DNA of 24,257 bases. Source: Negativicutes bacterium. Lineage in GTDB: Bacteria; Bacillota; Negativicutes; SKW292. Positions 7,943 to 15,351 of this stretch are shown piece after piece; positions within the stretch are counted from its first letter, which is position 1; each line of letters begins with the position of its first letter. The notes beneath the pieces are model-generated. The model ran no database searches, was not told the origin of the DNA, and worked only from the letters and a program-made list of their open reading frames with translations. Where the stretch lies: contig JAOAFP010000009.1 of assembly GCA_026416215.1 (NCBI GenBank), positions 1-24,257 on the forward strand, given 5' to 3'. Position numbers and translations under genes: made by a program.

Positions 7943-9079
7943 TTAAACCGCCGGCAGGCTGATGTTGGTGCCACCAGCCCCGCTGAATACGTGCCCCTCG
8001 TCAACCTTGACCCGGAATTGCCCGACGTCACCCGGCTGCAGCTGCCCGGCCCGGCTTCCCTCCAGCCTGGCCACGTACTCGTCGCCGTTGACCCTGAAAT
8101 AGCAATAGGCCTCGCCACCCGTCCGCTCGACCAGGCTGATTTCGCCACACAGGCCGGCCTGTTCCCCGCCCGGTCCGGCCAGGTCGATGCTGTCAGGGCG
8201 GATGCCGAACCAAACCTCTTCCCCGTCGGCCGGCCAGCTGGCCAGCACCCGGGCGGCTTGAGCCGGGGCCAGTGCCCACTCCTGCCCGCTTACCGCCACC
8301 ACCACCTGGTCACCGATCCGTTTCAGGCCGGCCCGGTGGATATTCATGGCCGGCGAGCCGATGAAGCCGGCGACAAACTTGTTGGCCGGCCGCTCGTACA
8401 GGGCCATCGGCGTGTCGGTTTGCATGATCCGTCCGTCCTTCATCACCGTTATCCGGTCGCCCATGGTCATGGCCTCAACCTGGTCATGGGTCACGTAAAC
8501 CATGGCCGCCCGTTGTCCCCCGGCCTTCAGCTCGCGATGGAGCTGCACCAGCCGCGCCCGCATCGATACCCGCAGCTTGGCATCGAGATTGGACAGCGGC
8601 TCATCAAACAGGAATACGTCCGGCTTGCGGACGATTGCCCGTCCCACTGCCACCCGCTGCCGTTGGCCGCCCGACATGTCTTTGGGCTTGCGGTCGAGCA
8701 GCCCTTCTATTTCCAGCTTAGCCGCCGCCTCCCGCACCCGGGCGTCGATCTCGGCCCGCGGCAGCTTGGCCAGTTTTAGGGCAAACGCCATGTTTTCGTA
8801 CGCCGTCATGTGCGGGTAGAGGGCGTAATTTTGGAAGACCATGGCGATCCGCCGGTCCTTGGGGTCGAGGTCGTTGACCACCCGGTCACCGATGGTTATG
8901 GTGCCGGACGTCACCTCCTCCAGGCCGGCAATCAGCCGCAACAGGGTGGATTTGGCACACCCCGACGGACCCACCACCACCATGAACTCGCCGTCGGCGA
9001 TCTGAAGATCAATGCCGTGCAGGGCCTTGAACCCGTTAGGATAGACCTTTTCCAGTTTTTCAACTTTGACGCTGGCCAT
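7943..9079 (-). CDS. ugpC: CUT1 sugar ABC transporter ATPase (MsmX/UgpC/MalK type)
   Basis: A 378-residue cytoplasmic ATPase energising sugar import. The N-terminal nucleotide-binding domain has Walker A GPSGCAKST (37-45), Q-loop Gln83, signature MSGGQ (135-139), Walker B FLFDE (156-160) and the switch His198. The C-terminal part (about 235-378) is the regulatory/TOBE-like region of MalK-type ATPases. In Walker A, the glycine normally before the lysine is alanine (codon GCC). The start at 9079 is set by AGGAGG about 8 bases upstream; a longer frame to 9142 would run through a hairpin and adds nothing family-like. It is the only transporter ATPase in the window, and related MsmX-type proteins can energise several importers, so it may serve both permease systems in this cluster. 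The symbol reflects family naming, not proof of glycerol-3-phosphate transport. Confidence 0.94.
   Translation of the reverse strand: MASVKVEKLEKVYPNGFKALHGIDLQIADGEFMVVVGPSGCAKSTLLRLIAGLEEVTSGTITIGDRVVNDLDPKDRRIAMVFQNYALYPHMTAYENMAFALKLAKLPRAEIDARVREAAAKLEIEGLLDRKPKDMSGGQRQRVAVGRAIVRKPDVFLFDEPLSNLDAKLRVSMRARLVQLHRELKAGGQRAAMVYVTHDQVEAMTMGDRITVMKDGRIMQTDTPMALYERPANKFVAGFIGSPAMNIHRAGLKRIGDQVVVAVSGQEWALAPAQAARVLASWPADGEEVWFGIRPDSIDLAGPGGEQAGLCGEISLVERTGGEAYCYFRVNGDEYVARLEGSRAGQLQPGDVGQFRVKVDEGHVFSGAGGTNISLPAV
8945..8971 (-). other. Walker A motif with Gly-to-Ala substitution
   Basis: The nine codons of the ATPase P-loop read Gly-Pro-Ser-Gly-Cys-Ala-Lys-Ser-Thr. The position before the catalytic lysine is GCC (Ala), where the classic motif has Gly. 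All other nucleotide-binding motifs in the protein are intact, so the protein is probably active. Confidence 0.8.
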
Positions 9080-9101
9080 AATTACCTCCTCCCCGGGCAG
9101 G

Positions 9102-9136
9102 AAAAGTCCCTCCGGCGCCATAGACGCAGAAGGGAC
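9102..9136 (-). terminator. Probable rho-independent terminator after the chemoreceptor gene (or attenuator of the ATPase gene)
   Basis: On the minus strand GTCCCTTC pairs with GGAGGGAC (one G-U pair). An inner GCG/CGC stem follows after one mismatch, with a 7-base loop, and TTTT comes directly after the stem. It sits between the chemoreceptor stop codon (9158) and the ATPase start (9079). The stretch just upstream (about 9138-9155) is AT-rich with -10-like sequences, so a promoter there would make the hairpin a leader attenuator for the sugar operon instead. Confidence 0.5.
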
Positions 9137-9157
9137 CCTCATATTATTATCCCAGCC

Positions 9158-11308
9158 CTATTTTACCCCCTTGCTGTTGAGGAACGGGCCGTATTTTTTG
9201 TCGACATCGGCGATATGGGCCAGCAGCCAGCCCTTGAGGAACCGGTACACCGAGTCGGCCGTCTCGTAGGGGGCGCTCTCGAAATTAGCCATCGCCGCCT
9301 TGACCCGGTCGGCAAAATACTTGTGCTGTTGCCGGTGGTTATCCAGATCGGGATAACCGTATCTGGCCATGTACTCCTCCTCCTTGCCGAAGTGATCGGT
9401 GGCGTACTGGGCCAGCTCGGACAAAATCCCCCGCAGCACGGCCGGCGGCTGCTGGTTGTTTTTAATCCGCTGCAGGGTGTCGTAAAGGTTGTTGATCATG
9501 TCGATCAGGCGGGCGTGCTGCCCGTCAAACACGCCGACGTTAGTTTTCAGGCCGGCCGTCAGGCGCAGGCGGCCATCGTCGTCCAGCTTGCTGCCCTGCA
9601 ACAGCAGCGCCCCGGCAAATGATACCACCTCTTCCTGCATTTCGGCGGCAATGGCTGACAATGACCGGCTGGCCGAAGCTATTTCTTCCATTGAGGCCGA
9701 AGTTTCCTCGGTGGCCGCCGATACCGACTGGGCCTGCAGCGCCACGTTGCGGCTCACAGCGTCCACATCCTTGATGGCGTGCACCATCCGCTGGCTGCCA
9801 GCCGCCATCTCCTCCACCGCGGCGGAAATTTCCCGCATCTGCGAGTTGACCTCGGTAATCGCACCGGCGATTTCCCGGAACTTGGCCGCCGCCGAATCCA
9901 CCACCTGGGCGCCGGTCTTGACCTCCTGGGCCCCCGACCGCATGGCCGTCACCGCCCGCTCGGTATCCTGCTGAATCTCGACGATCAGCGATGAAATCTG
10001 TTTAGCCGCCTCCTGGGACTGCTCGGCCAGCTTGCGCACCTCCTCGGCCACCACCGCAAACCCCCGGCCCTGTTCGCCGGCCCGGGCGGCCTCGATGGCA
10101 GCGTTCAGGGCCAACAGGTTGGTCTGGGCGGAAATCGAAGCGATGGTATTGACAATCTGCCCGATCGACTGCGACTGTTCCCCGAGCTTGTTGATCACTG
10201 CGCTCAGGTTGTCCACCGCCTGCTGGATGCTAAGCATCTGGGCGATGGCCGTCTCGGCCGCCTTGCCGCCGCTGGAGGCAATCTCCACCATCTCGGCCGA
10301 ACTGGCCGAGACGTGGTTGGCGGTGGCTGCCACCTGTTCGAGGCTGGCCGAGTTTTCCTCGATCACCGCCGAGGTGTCGGCCACGGCGTGGCTCTGCCGG
10401 TCAATACTGCCGGCAATTTCGGTCACCGCCTCGGCCACCTGGTTCGATGCCTCGGCCGCTTCGTGGGAGCTGCCGCTGACGCTTTCGCTCCCCGCTGATA
10501 CTTTATCGGCCAACATGATTATTTTCTGGAAAACTTCGCGCAATCGGTTTCTCAATGCATCCAGCGAGCGGGCAATTTCGCCAAATTCGTCCACCCGCTC
10601 TGACAACCTGCGATCAACTGACACATCGAACTTTCCCGCTGCCATTTCGGCGATGATTGACGCGGTCAGTAAGACCGGGCGGCTAACCGTCCGGCTGAGA
10701 ACGACGGACAGACCAGCCGTTATCAGGAACAAAATCAGTGCCACGATACCAATGTTGACAATGTTGGCCCTTCTTTCCGCTTCTACCTCAGCCATTGAAT
10801 TATTGACCGCAATCATGCCGATTACATTGCCGCTGCTGTCAGTCAGCGGGCTAAACATCACGAAAAACGGCACGCCGCGAATAACTGTTATCCCGAGGTA
10901 GTCTTTCCTGTCCCTGAGCACCGTCCGGCTGATCTCTTCCTCAACCTTTACCCCCACAGCCCGCTTGCCGTCGTCCATTTTGACGGTGGTCGCAACCCGG
11001 ACATCGCCGGCGCAAATGCTGATATTGCCCCCCATTGCTCCCACCATTTTGTCGATAAACGGCAACATATCGGCCGCTTTTTGCCCCCCGCAGTACAGCT
11101 CGCCGTTTTTCATCTCCCACTTGCCGCCGAACTGATCGTTGATCGTCATCTGCAGCACCTGCATTTTTATCCGCAGCTTGTCCCTGGCGTCGTTCTCTAT
11201 GATTGAACTGGCACCGCGGATAGCTATGAAGCTGGTAACCGCCACCGCCAGAATGACCAGCGTCAGAAACGCCAGCGTCATCCTTCCCCGTGTTTTAAGC
11301 CGCACCAT
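9158..11308 (-). CDS. Methyl-accepting chemotaxis protein with Cache-type sensor and C-terminal hemerythrin domain
   Basis: A 716-residue membrane chemoreceptor. Transmembrane segments lie at about 11-33 and 183-205. The extracytoplasmic part between them (GKWEMKNGELYCGG, GDVRVATTV, PLTDSSGNVIGMIAV) resembles a Cache_3/Cache_2 fusion sensor domain. A HAMP-like linker spans about 206-260, and the signalling coiled coil about 265-565. The conserved hairpin tip is at about 390-430 (ISAQTNLLALNAAIEAARAG). The last 130 residues form a hemerythrin domain with all seven di-iron ligands present: His598, His639, Glu643, His658, His662, His698 and Asp703. Receptors of this architecture (DcrH is the classic case) are associated with oxygen or redox sensing, which fits an anaerobe. 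The ATG at 11308 has GGGGG about 12 bases upstream, which is rather far. The gene follows fabV by 72 bases and could be cotranscribed with it or have its own promoter. Confidence 0.95.
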   Translation of the reverse strand: MVRLKTRGRMTLAFLTLVILAVAVTSFIAIRGASSIIENDARDKLRIKMQVLQMTINDQFGGKWEMKNGELYCGGQKAADMLPFIDKMVGAMGGNISICAGDVRVATTVKMDDGKRAVGVKVEEEISRTVLRDRKDYLGITVIRGVPFFVMFSPLTDSSGNVIGMIAVNNSMAEVEAERRANIVNIGIVALILFLITAGLSVVLSRTVSRPVLLTASIIAEMAAGKFDVSVDRRLSERVDEFGEIARSLDALRNRLREVFQKIIMLADKVSAGSESVSGSSHEAAEASNQVAEAVTEIAGSIDRQSHAVADTSAVIEENSASLEQVAATANHVSASSAEMVEIASSGGKAAETAIAQMLSIQQAVDNLSAVINKLGEQSQSIGQIVNTIASISAQTNLLALNAAIEAARAGEQGRGFAVVAEEVRKLAEQSQEAAKQISSLIVEIQQDTERAVTAMRSGAQEVKTGAQVVDSAAAKFREIAGAITEVNSQMREISAAVEEMAAGSQRMVHAIKDVDAVSRNVALQAQSVSAATEETSASMEEIASASRSLSAIAAEMQEEVVSFAGALLLQGSKLDDDGRLRLTAGLKTNVGVFDGQHARLIDMINNLYDTLQRIKNNQQPPAVLRGILSELAQYATDHFGKEEEYMARYGYPDLDNHRQQHKYFADRVKAAMANFESAPYETADSVYRFLKGWLLAHIADVDKKYGPFLNSKGVK

Positions 11309-11380
11309 ACATCAATCATCCCCCTTGTGGAATTACTTAATTTTTCCTGAAAAAACCAGTGTGTTCAGCTGTTGTGCCAC

Positions 11381-12577
11381 TCAGTACCGATACCGCGCCA
11401 GCTCGTCGCTGTCCAGTTCCCCGTCGTAGTCAATCCCCTCGTAGCCAAACCCGTTAATTTTCAGAAAATCGTCCATAAATCCGGCAAAGTCGGTGATGGT
11501 CTCCAGGTTGTCGTCGTTGACCTGGGGCATGATTCTCTCGACCTCTGCCTGGATGGCCGGGTCCATCTCCCAGTTGTCCGGCCGGACCCTCCCTTCGTCG
11601 TCGGTCACCCGCCGGTTGCCGTACACCATATCCCGCATAAACCGGTAGATGTGCTCGACCGCCGTCTCGTGCACCCCGCGTTCCTTCATGACCTTGAACA
11701 GCACGCTGACGTAGATGGGCAGCAGAGGGATATAAACGCTGGCCTTGGTGACAATTGCCCGGCAGACGGTGACAAACCCTTCGCCGCCCAACCGCTTCAT
11801 TATCCTGTCTATTTCCCGGCCCTTGGCCTCCAGGTCGCGTTTGGCCGCACCGATCGTCCCCCCGCCGTAGATAGCCCGGGTGGCCTTCGGCCCGTCGTAG
11901 GAATAGGCCGTGGTCTTGCAGCCGCGGGCCAGCACCCCGGCCGCCGCCAGTGCCTCAATCCACAGCAGCCAGTCCTCTCCGCCCATCACCTTGATCGTGG
12001 CGGCGATCTCCTCGTCGCTGGCCTGGGCCATCCTGCCGGTGACAATCTTCTTTTTGTTGATGTCAATGGTTGCCCCCTCGACCTCGCAGCCGATGCTCTT
12101 CAGGGCCGAAGTGTAAGTCCTGCCGTCGGCCGGATCGGTCCGCCGCCCCGACGCCAGCGAATACACCACCCAGTCCACCTGCCCGCCGAATTCCCGCTTT
12201 ATATAGTCGATAACCTCGTCCTTCATCTCGCGGCTGAACGCGTCGCCAACGAAGTTTCGTGCCACTAGACCGCATTTCTCCGCTTCTTCCTTAAACCAGA
12301 TGTTGTTCCACCAGCCGGCGCTGCCCAGCCGCTTGCCGCTCACCCCGGTTTCAAACGAAACGCCAATGGTATCCGCTCCGCAGCCAAACGCGCTCACCAC
12401 CCGGGTGGCAAGGCCGTAGCCCGACGAGCCGCCGATAATCAGCGCCTTTTTGCAGCCGGCAAACTTCCCCCGCCGCCCGACACTGGCGATCTGTTCCCGC
12501 ACCGCCTGCCGGCAGCCGAACGGGTGCACATTCAGGGCAATCATCCCACGAAATTCCGGTTTAACTTTTATCTTCAT
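11381..12577 (-). CDS. fabV: Trans-2-enoyl-[acyl-carrier-protein]/CoA reductase FabV (NADH)
   Basis: A 398-residue cytoplasmic reductase of the FabV/Ter family, which reduces the trans-2 double bond of enoyl-ACP or enoyl-CoA with NADH. The N-terminus (KVKPEFRGMIALNVHPFGC) is diagnostic. The cofactor loop is GGSSGYG (49-55). An acidic residue (Glu76, after GVSF) at the end of the second strand fits NADH preference. The catalytic Tyr-x8-Lys is Tyr237 to Lys246 (YGGGTIGAAK), and the length is exactly usual. The ATG at 12577 has AGGGGAG upstream. It lies 33 bases after the GGGtGRT gene, so it probably belongs to the same transcript. It could serve fatty-acid synthesis or butyryl-CoA-type fermentation; the sequence does not decide. 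FabV-type enzymes are typically insensitive to triclosan. Confidence 0.95.
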   Translation of the reverse strand: MKIKVKPEFRGMIALNVHPFGCRQAVREQIASVGRRGKFAGCKKALIIGGSSGYGLATRVVSAFGCGADTIGVSFETGVSGKRLGSAGWWNNIWFKEEAEKCGLVARNFVGDAFSREMKDEVIDYIKREFGGQVDWVVYSLASGRRTDPADGRTYTSALKSIGCEVEGATIDINKKKIVTGRMAQASDEEIAATIKVMGGEDWLLWIEALAAAGVLARGCKTTAYSYDGPKATRAIYGGGTIGAAKRDLEAKGREIDRIMKRLGGEGFVTVCRAIVTKASVYIPLLPIYVSVLFKVMKERGVHETAVEHIYRFMRDMVYGNRRVTDDEGRVRPDNWEMDPAIQAEVERIMPQVNDDNLETITDFAGFMDDFLKINGFGYEGIDYDGELDSDELARYRY

Positions 12578-12610
12578 CGCCGCTCCCCTGTTAATACTGA
12601 AAATTGACTG

Positions 12611-13606
12611 TCAGCCGGCCTGTTCGATGGCCACCGCCACCGCCACGCTGGCCCCCACCATCGGATTGTTGCCCATGCCGATCAGCCCCATCATCTCGAC
12701 GTGGGCCGGCACCGACGACGAGCCGGCAAACTGGGCATCGGAATGCATCCGGCCCATGGTGTCGGTCATCCCGTACGAGGCCGGCCCGGCCGCCATGTTG
12801 TCGGGATGGAGGGTGCGGCCGGTACCGCCGCCCGACGCCACCGAGAAGTACTTCTTCCCCCGCTCGGCCGCCTCCTTTTTGTAGGTCCCGGCCACCGGGT
12901 GCTGAAACCGGGTGGGATTTGTCGAGTTGCCGGTGATCGATATGTCCACATCTTCGTGAAACATAATCGCCACCCCTTCCATGACGTCATCGGCCCCGTA
13001 GCAGCGCACCGCCGCCCGCTCGCCCTTTGAGTAGGCCTTCTCCCGCACGATGTTCAGCCTGTTGCTAAAATAGTCGTACTTGGTCTCCACGTAGGTGAAA
13101 CCATTGATCCGGGAGATGATCAGGGCGGCGTCCTTGCCCAGGCCGTTGAGAATCACCCGCAGCGGAACCTGGCGGACCTTATTGGCCGACCGGGCGATAC
13201 CGATCGCCCCCTCGGCGGCGGCAAATGACTCGTGCCCGGCCAGAAAGGCAAAGCACCTGGTTTCCTCCCGCAGCAGCATGGCGGCCAGGTTGCCGTGCCC
13301 CAACCCCACTTTACGGCTTTCGGCCACCGAGCCGGGAACGCAGAAGGCCTGCAGCCCCGCCCCAATCGCCTCAGCGGCAGCCGCTGCCTTGTTTATTCCA
13401 CGCTTTATCGCAATCGCCGCCCCCACGGTGTACGCCCAGCAGGCGTTTTCAAAACAGATGGGCTGGATCCCCCGGACAATGGCCGGCACATCCAGGCCTC
13501 GGCCGCGACAGATGGCCTGTGCCCCCTCCAGGCCGTCGATCCCCTCGGCCGCCAAGACCAGGTTGATCTTATCGATCCGCCGCTCGTAGCCTTCAAACAG
13601 TGCCAT
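12611..13606 (-). CDS. GGGtGRT protein (conserved family of unknown function)
   Basis: A 331-residue protein recognised by the family-naming motif GGGTGRT at residues 259-265, followed by LHPDNMAAGP. Other blocks that look conserved are ENACWAYTVGAAIAIKRG (about 53-70), AFLAGHESFAAAEGAIGIARS (about 120-140) and DVDISITGNSTNPTRFQHPV (about 219-238). There is no signal peptide; several glycine- and alanine-rich stretches are present, and the protein is probably cytoplasmic. The start at 13606 is fixed by AGGAGG about 8 bases upstream, which overlaps the end of the preceding NifU-like gene. The frame is open further upstream, but that part lies over the neighbour and lacks family content. Proteins of this family recur next to a NifU-like scaffold gene, as here, suggesting joint action on an Fe-S-related or redox process. 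No biochemical function can be assigned. Confidence 0.9.
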   Translation of the reverse strand: MALFEGYERRIDKINLVLAAEGIDGLEGAQAICRGRGLDVPAIVRGIQPICFENACWAYTVGAAIAIKRGINKAAAAAEAIGAGLQAFCVPGSVAESRKVGLGHGNLAAMLLREETRCFAFLAGHESFAAAEGAIGIARSANKVRQVPLRVILNGLGKDAALIISRINGFTYVETKYDYFSNRLNIVREKAYSKGERAAVRCYGADDVMEGVAIMFHEDVDISITGNSTNPTRFQHPVAGTYKKEAAERGKKYFSVASGGGTGRTLHPDNMAAGPASYGMTDTMGRMHSDAQFAGSSSVPAHVEMMGLIGMGNNPMVGASVAVAVAIEQAG

Positions 13607-13619
13607 ATTTACTCCCTCC

Positions 13620-14309
13620 TCAACCGTGGCGCGGATCGATGAACCGCACCGCCTCGTTGTAGCGCCCGTACTGACCGCCGGCTTTGGCCAAGGCCTCGCC
13701 GGGTTCCATCCCCTTGGCAATATACTCCATCATCTTGCCGACGTGCACAAATTTGTAGCCGATTATCTCTCCGTCCCCATCCAGCCCCAGCGAAGTCACA
13801 TATCCTTCGGCCAGCTCCAGGTAGCGCGGCCCTTTGGCCAGTGTGCCGTAGGTCGTCCCCACCTGGCTGCGCAGGCCCTTGCCCAGATCCTCCAGCCCGG
13901 CCCCCACCGGCAGCCCGCCCTCGGAAAAAGCCGTCTGGGTCCGGCCGTAGGCTATCTGCAGGAACAGCTCGCGCATCGCCGTGTTGATCGCGTCGCACAC
14001 CAGATCGGTGTTCAGCGCTTCCAGCACCGTCCGGCCCGGCAGAATTTCCGCCGCCATGGCCGCCGAATGGGTCATGCCCGAACAGCCGATGGTCTCGACC
14101 AGGGCCTCCTGGATAACCCCGTCCTTGACGTTAAGGGTGAGCTTGCAGGCCCCCTGCTGGGGGGCACACCAGCCTACCCCATGGGTCAGCCCGCAGATGT
14201 CCTTAATCTCCCTCACATGCACCCACTTGCCCTCCTGCGGCACCGGGGCGTTGGCGTGGCATCCACCTCTGGCCACGCATTCCATACTTTGCACTTCCGC
14301 TGACAGCAT
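13620..14309 (-). CDS. Iron-sulfur cluster assembly scaffold-like protein (NifU N-terminal family)
   Basis: A 229-residue cytoplasmic protein. The core (about 35-120) resembles the NifU/IscU scaffold fold, with cysteines at 39, 48, 55, 76 and 105. Cys76 lies in the family-like segment ETIGCSGMTHSAAMAAE. The extra N-terminal cysteines 11 and 17 and a C-terminal extension of about 70 residues (GYVTSLGLDGDGEIIGYKFVHVG) are not part of a simple IscU, so this is a specialised subfamily. GGGAGG lies about 12 bases before the ATG at 14309. An ATG at 14285 is an alternative start but has a poor ribosome site. The stop is 13 bases before the GGGtGRT start, indicating an operon. No cysteine desulfurase gene is in the window, so the cluster source or even the cluster-building role is uncertain. 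Confidence 0.87.
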   Translation of the reverse strand: MLSAEVQSMECVARGGCHANAPVPQEGKWVHVREIKDICGLTHGVGWCAPQQGACKLTLNVKDGVIQEALVETIGCSGMTHSAAMAAEILPGRTVLEALNTDLVCDAINTAMRELFLQIAYGRTQTAFSEGGLPVGAGLEDLGKGLRSQVGTTYGTLAKGPRYLELAEGYVTSLGLDGDGEIIGYKFVHVGKMMEYIAKGMEPGEALAKAGGQYGRYNEAVRFIDPRHG

Positions 14310-14384
14310 CGATCTTCCATCCTCCCGTCGCCATTTCTCCTTCGATACAGTTTCGCTGCCCGGGCCGATTTTCCTGCTCCGGTT

Positions 14385-14413
14385 TTGTCAACCGGCGGCA
14401 ATCAGGCTATAAT
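14385..14413 (+). promoter_or_regulatory. Strong sigma-70 type promoter for the DUF190-crcB operon
   Basis: TTGTCA (14385-14390), a 17-base spacer and a perfect TATAAT (14408-14413) point rightward, predicting a start near 14420 and a leader of about 55 bases. A small inverted repeat (GCCGG/CCGGC, 14426-14444) follows in the leader. The reverse complement of the -35 region reads TTGACA on the minus strand, facing the NifU-like gene, but no good minus-strand -10 is seen. Confidence 0.75.
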
Positions 14414-14475
14414 GGGAGCGACGCGGCCGGTTTTAAACCCCGGCAGCAGTCATCCCATTGAGAGAGGTGGCAATT

Positions 14476-14850
14476 ATGCAGAAAAATCCCCGTTTGCAAA
14501 AGCTGATGCGCGTATACCTCCTCGAGCACGAACGCCTGCACGGCAAACCCCTGTTCCACGCCATCGTCGAGCAGGCCAAGCGGCTCGGCCTGGCCGGGGC
14601 CACCGTGCTGCGCGGCATCTGCGGCTTTTCCAAGCACACTCAGGTGGTGAGCGCCAGCATTGTCGACCTGTCGGCCGATTTGCCGCTGGTCATCGAAATT
14701 GTCGACGAAGAGGACCGGCTGAACCAGCTGCTGCCGTTTATCGACCAGCACCTGCAGGACGGTCTGGTCACCGTCGAGGACGTCACCGTCCTCCGGGTCT
14801 TCCCCCCCGACCGGGATAGCCTGGCGGGTGGAGGGCGATATGCTGGTTAA
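14476..14850 (+). CDS. DUF190 family protein (PII-like fold)
   Basis: A 124-residue cytoplasmic protein of the DUF190 family, often encoded next to crcB. The N-terminal block KLMRVYLLEHERLHGKPLF and the segment GLAGATVLRGICGFSKH (about 38-54) are typical. The family adopts a PII/ferredoxin-like fold and is thought to regulate a partner, but no activity is established. The ATG at 14476 is preceded by AGAGGTGG at a good distance; a TTG at 14458 in the same frame is less likely. It overlaps the crcB start by 11 bases, so the two are translationally coupled. Transcription is expected from the promoter at 14385-14413. Confidence 0.9.
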   Translation: MQKNPRLQKLMRVYLLEHERLHGKPLFHAIVEQAKRLGLAGATVLRGICGFSKHTQVVSASIVDLSADLPLVIEIVDEEDRLNQLLPFIDQHLQDGLVTVEDVTVLRVFPPDRDSLAGGGRYAG

Positions 14851-15217
14851 CCTACTGCTGGTGGCGGCCGGCGGGGGAACAGGAGCGGTCTGCCGCTACC
14901 TCACCTCCCTCTACGCCGCCAGCCGCTGGGGGGCGGCCTTCCCTTACGGCACCCTGATCGTGAACATCGCCGGCAGCTTCATCATCGGCCTGTTTCTCAC
15001 CCTAGCAGTGGAAAGGTTTGACCTCGACCCCCGCTGGCGGCTGCTGATCGCCACCGGCTTCCTCGGCGGCCTGACCACCTTTTCCAGCTTCAGCATCGAA
15101 ACCCTTTCCCTCTGGGAAGCCGGCGCCCTCAGCTACGCCCTGCTGAACACCGCCGGCAATTTGCTTTTGAGCCTGCTGGCCTGCTGGGCGGGGATGGTGG
15201 CGGCAAGGGTGGTGTGA
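14840..15217 (+). CDS. crcB: Fluoride exporter CrcB/Fluc
   Basis: A 125-residue membrane protein with four hydrophobic spans, working as a dimer that lets fluoride leave the cytoplasm. The N-terminal GGGTGAVCRY (11-20), GTLIVNIAGSF (37-47, with pore Asn42) and GFLGGLTTFSSFS (73-85, with Phe81 and Phe84 of the fluoride path) are diagnostic. The start at 14840 has GGAGGG closely upstream; a GTG at 14828 is in frame but would put the ribosome site further off. As there is a single copy, it should form an antiparallel homodimer. No fluoride riboswitch is recognisable in the operon leader. Confidence 0.95.
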   Translation: MLVNLLLVAAGGGTGAVCRYLTSLYAASRWGAAFPYGTLIVNIAGSFIIGLFLTLAVERFDLDPRWRLLIATGFLGGLTTFSSFSIETLSLWEAGALSYALLNTAGNLLLSLLACWAGMVAARVV

Positions 15218-15271
15218 CTTGCCCGCGGTGACGGTTAAGTGGCAATACCGCAATATGGCAGGCAAGTGCCG

Positions 15272-15311
15272 AAAAGAACACCCTCCGCTTCTAAGCGGAG
15301 GGTGTTCTTTT
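15272..15311. terminator. Bidirectional rho-independent terminator between crcB and the adhesin gene
   Basis: A perfect 19-bp inverted repeat (15272-15290 and 15293-15311) with a 2-base written loop; the GC-rich core CCCTCCGC is flanked by A tracts on one side and T tracts on the other. It can terminate the plus-strand DUF190-crcB transcript and the minus-strand adhesin transcript that converge here. Confidence 0.92.
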
Positions 15312-15351
15312 AATTTCCCCTGTCAGCCCTGTCGGCCGTTTTAATGATCCG

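Noticed and set aside
7933..8148. An N-terminal extension of 72 residues for the LplB-type permease
   Set aside because: The extension overlaps the ATPase coding region and has an unstructured Arg/Ser/Gly-rich composition. A good ribosome site and the family start are at 7932.
11364..11379. A sigma-54-like sequence on the minus strand (TGGCAC with a CTGAA at the -12 position)
   Set aside because: The essential GC at -12 is GA, the site partly abuts the fabV stop codon, and no sigma-54 activator gene is visible. Chance match is likely.
14414..14475. A fluoride riboswitch in the leader of the crcB operon
   Set aside because: I looked for the conserved GAUGG and CUGAUG-type segments with the pseudoknot arrangement and did not find them in the 55-base leader.
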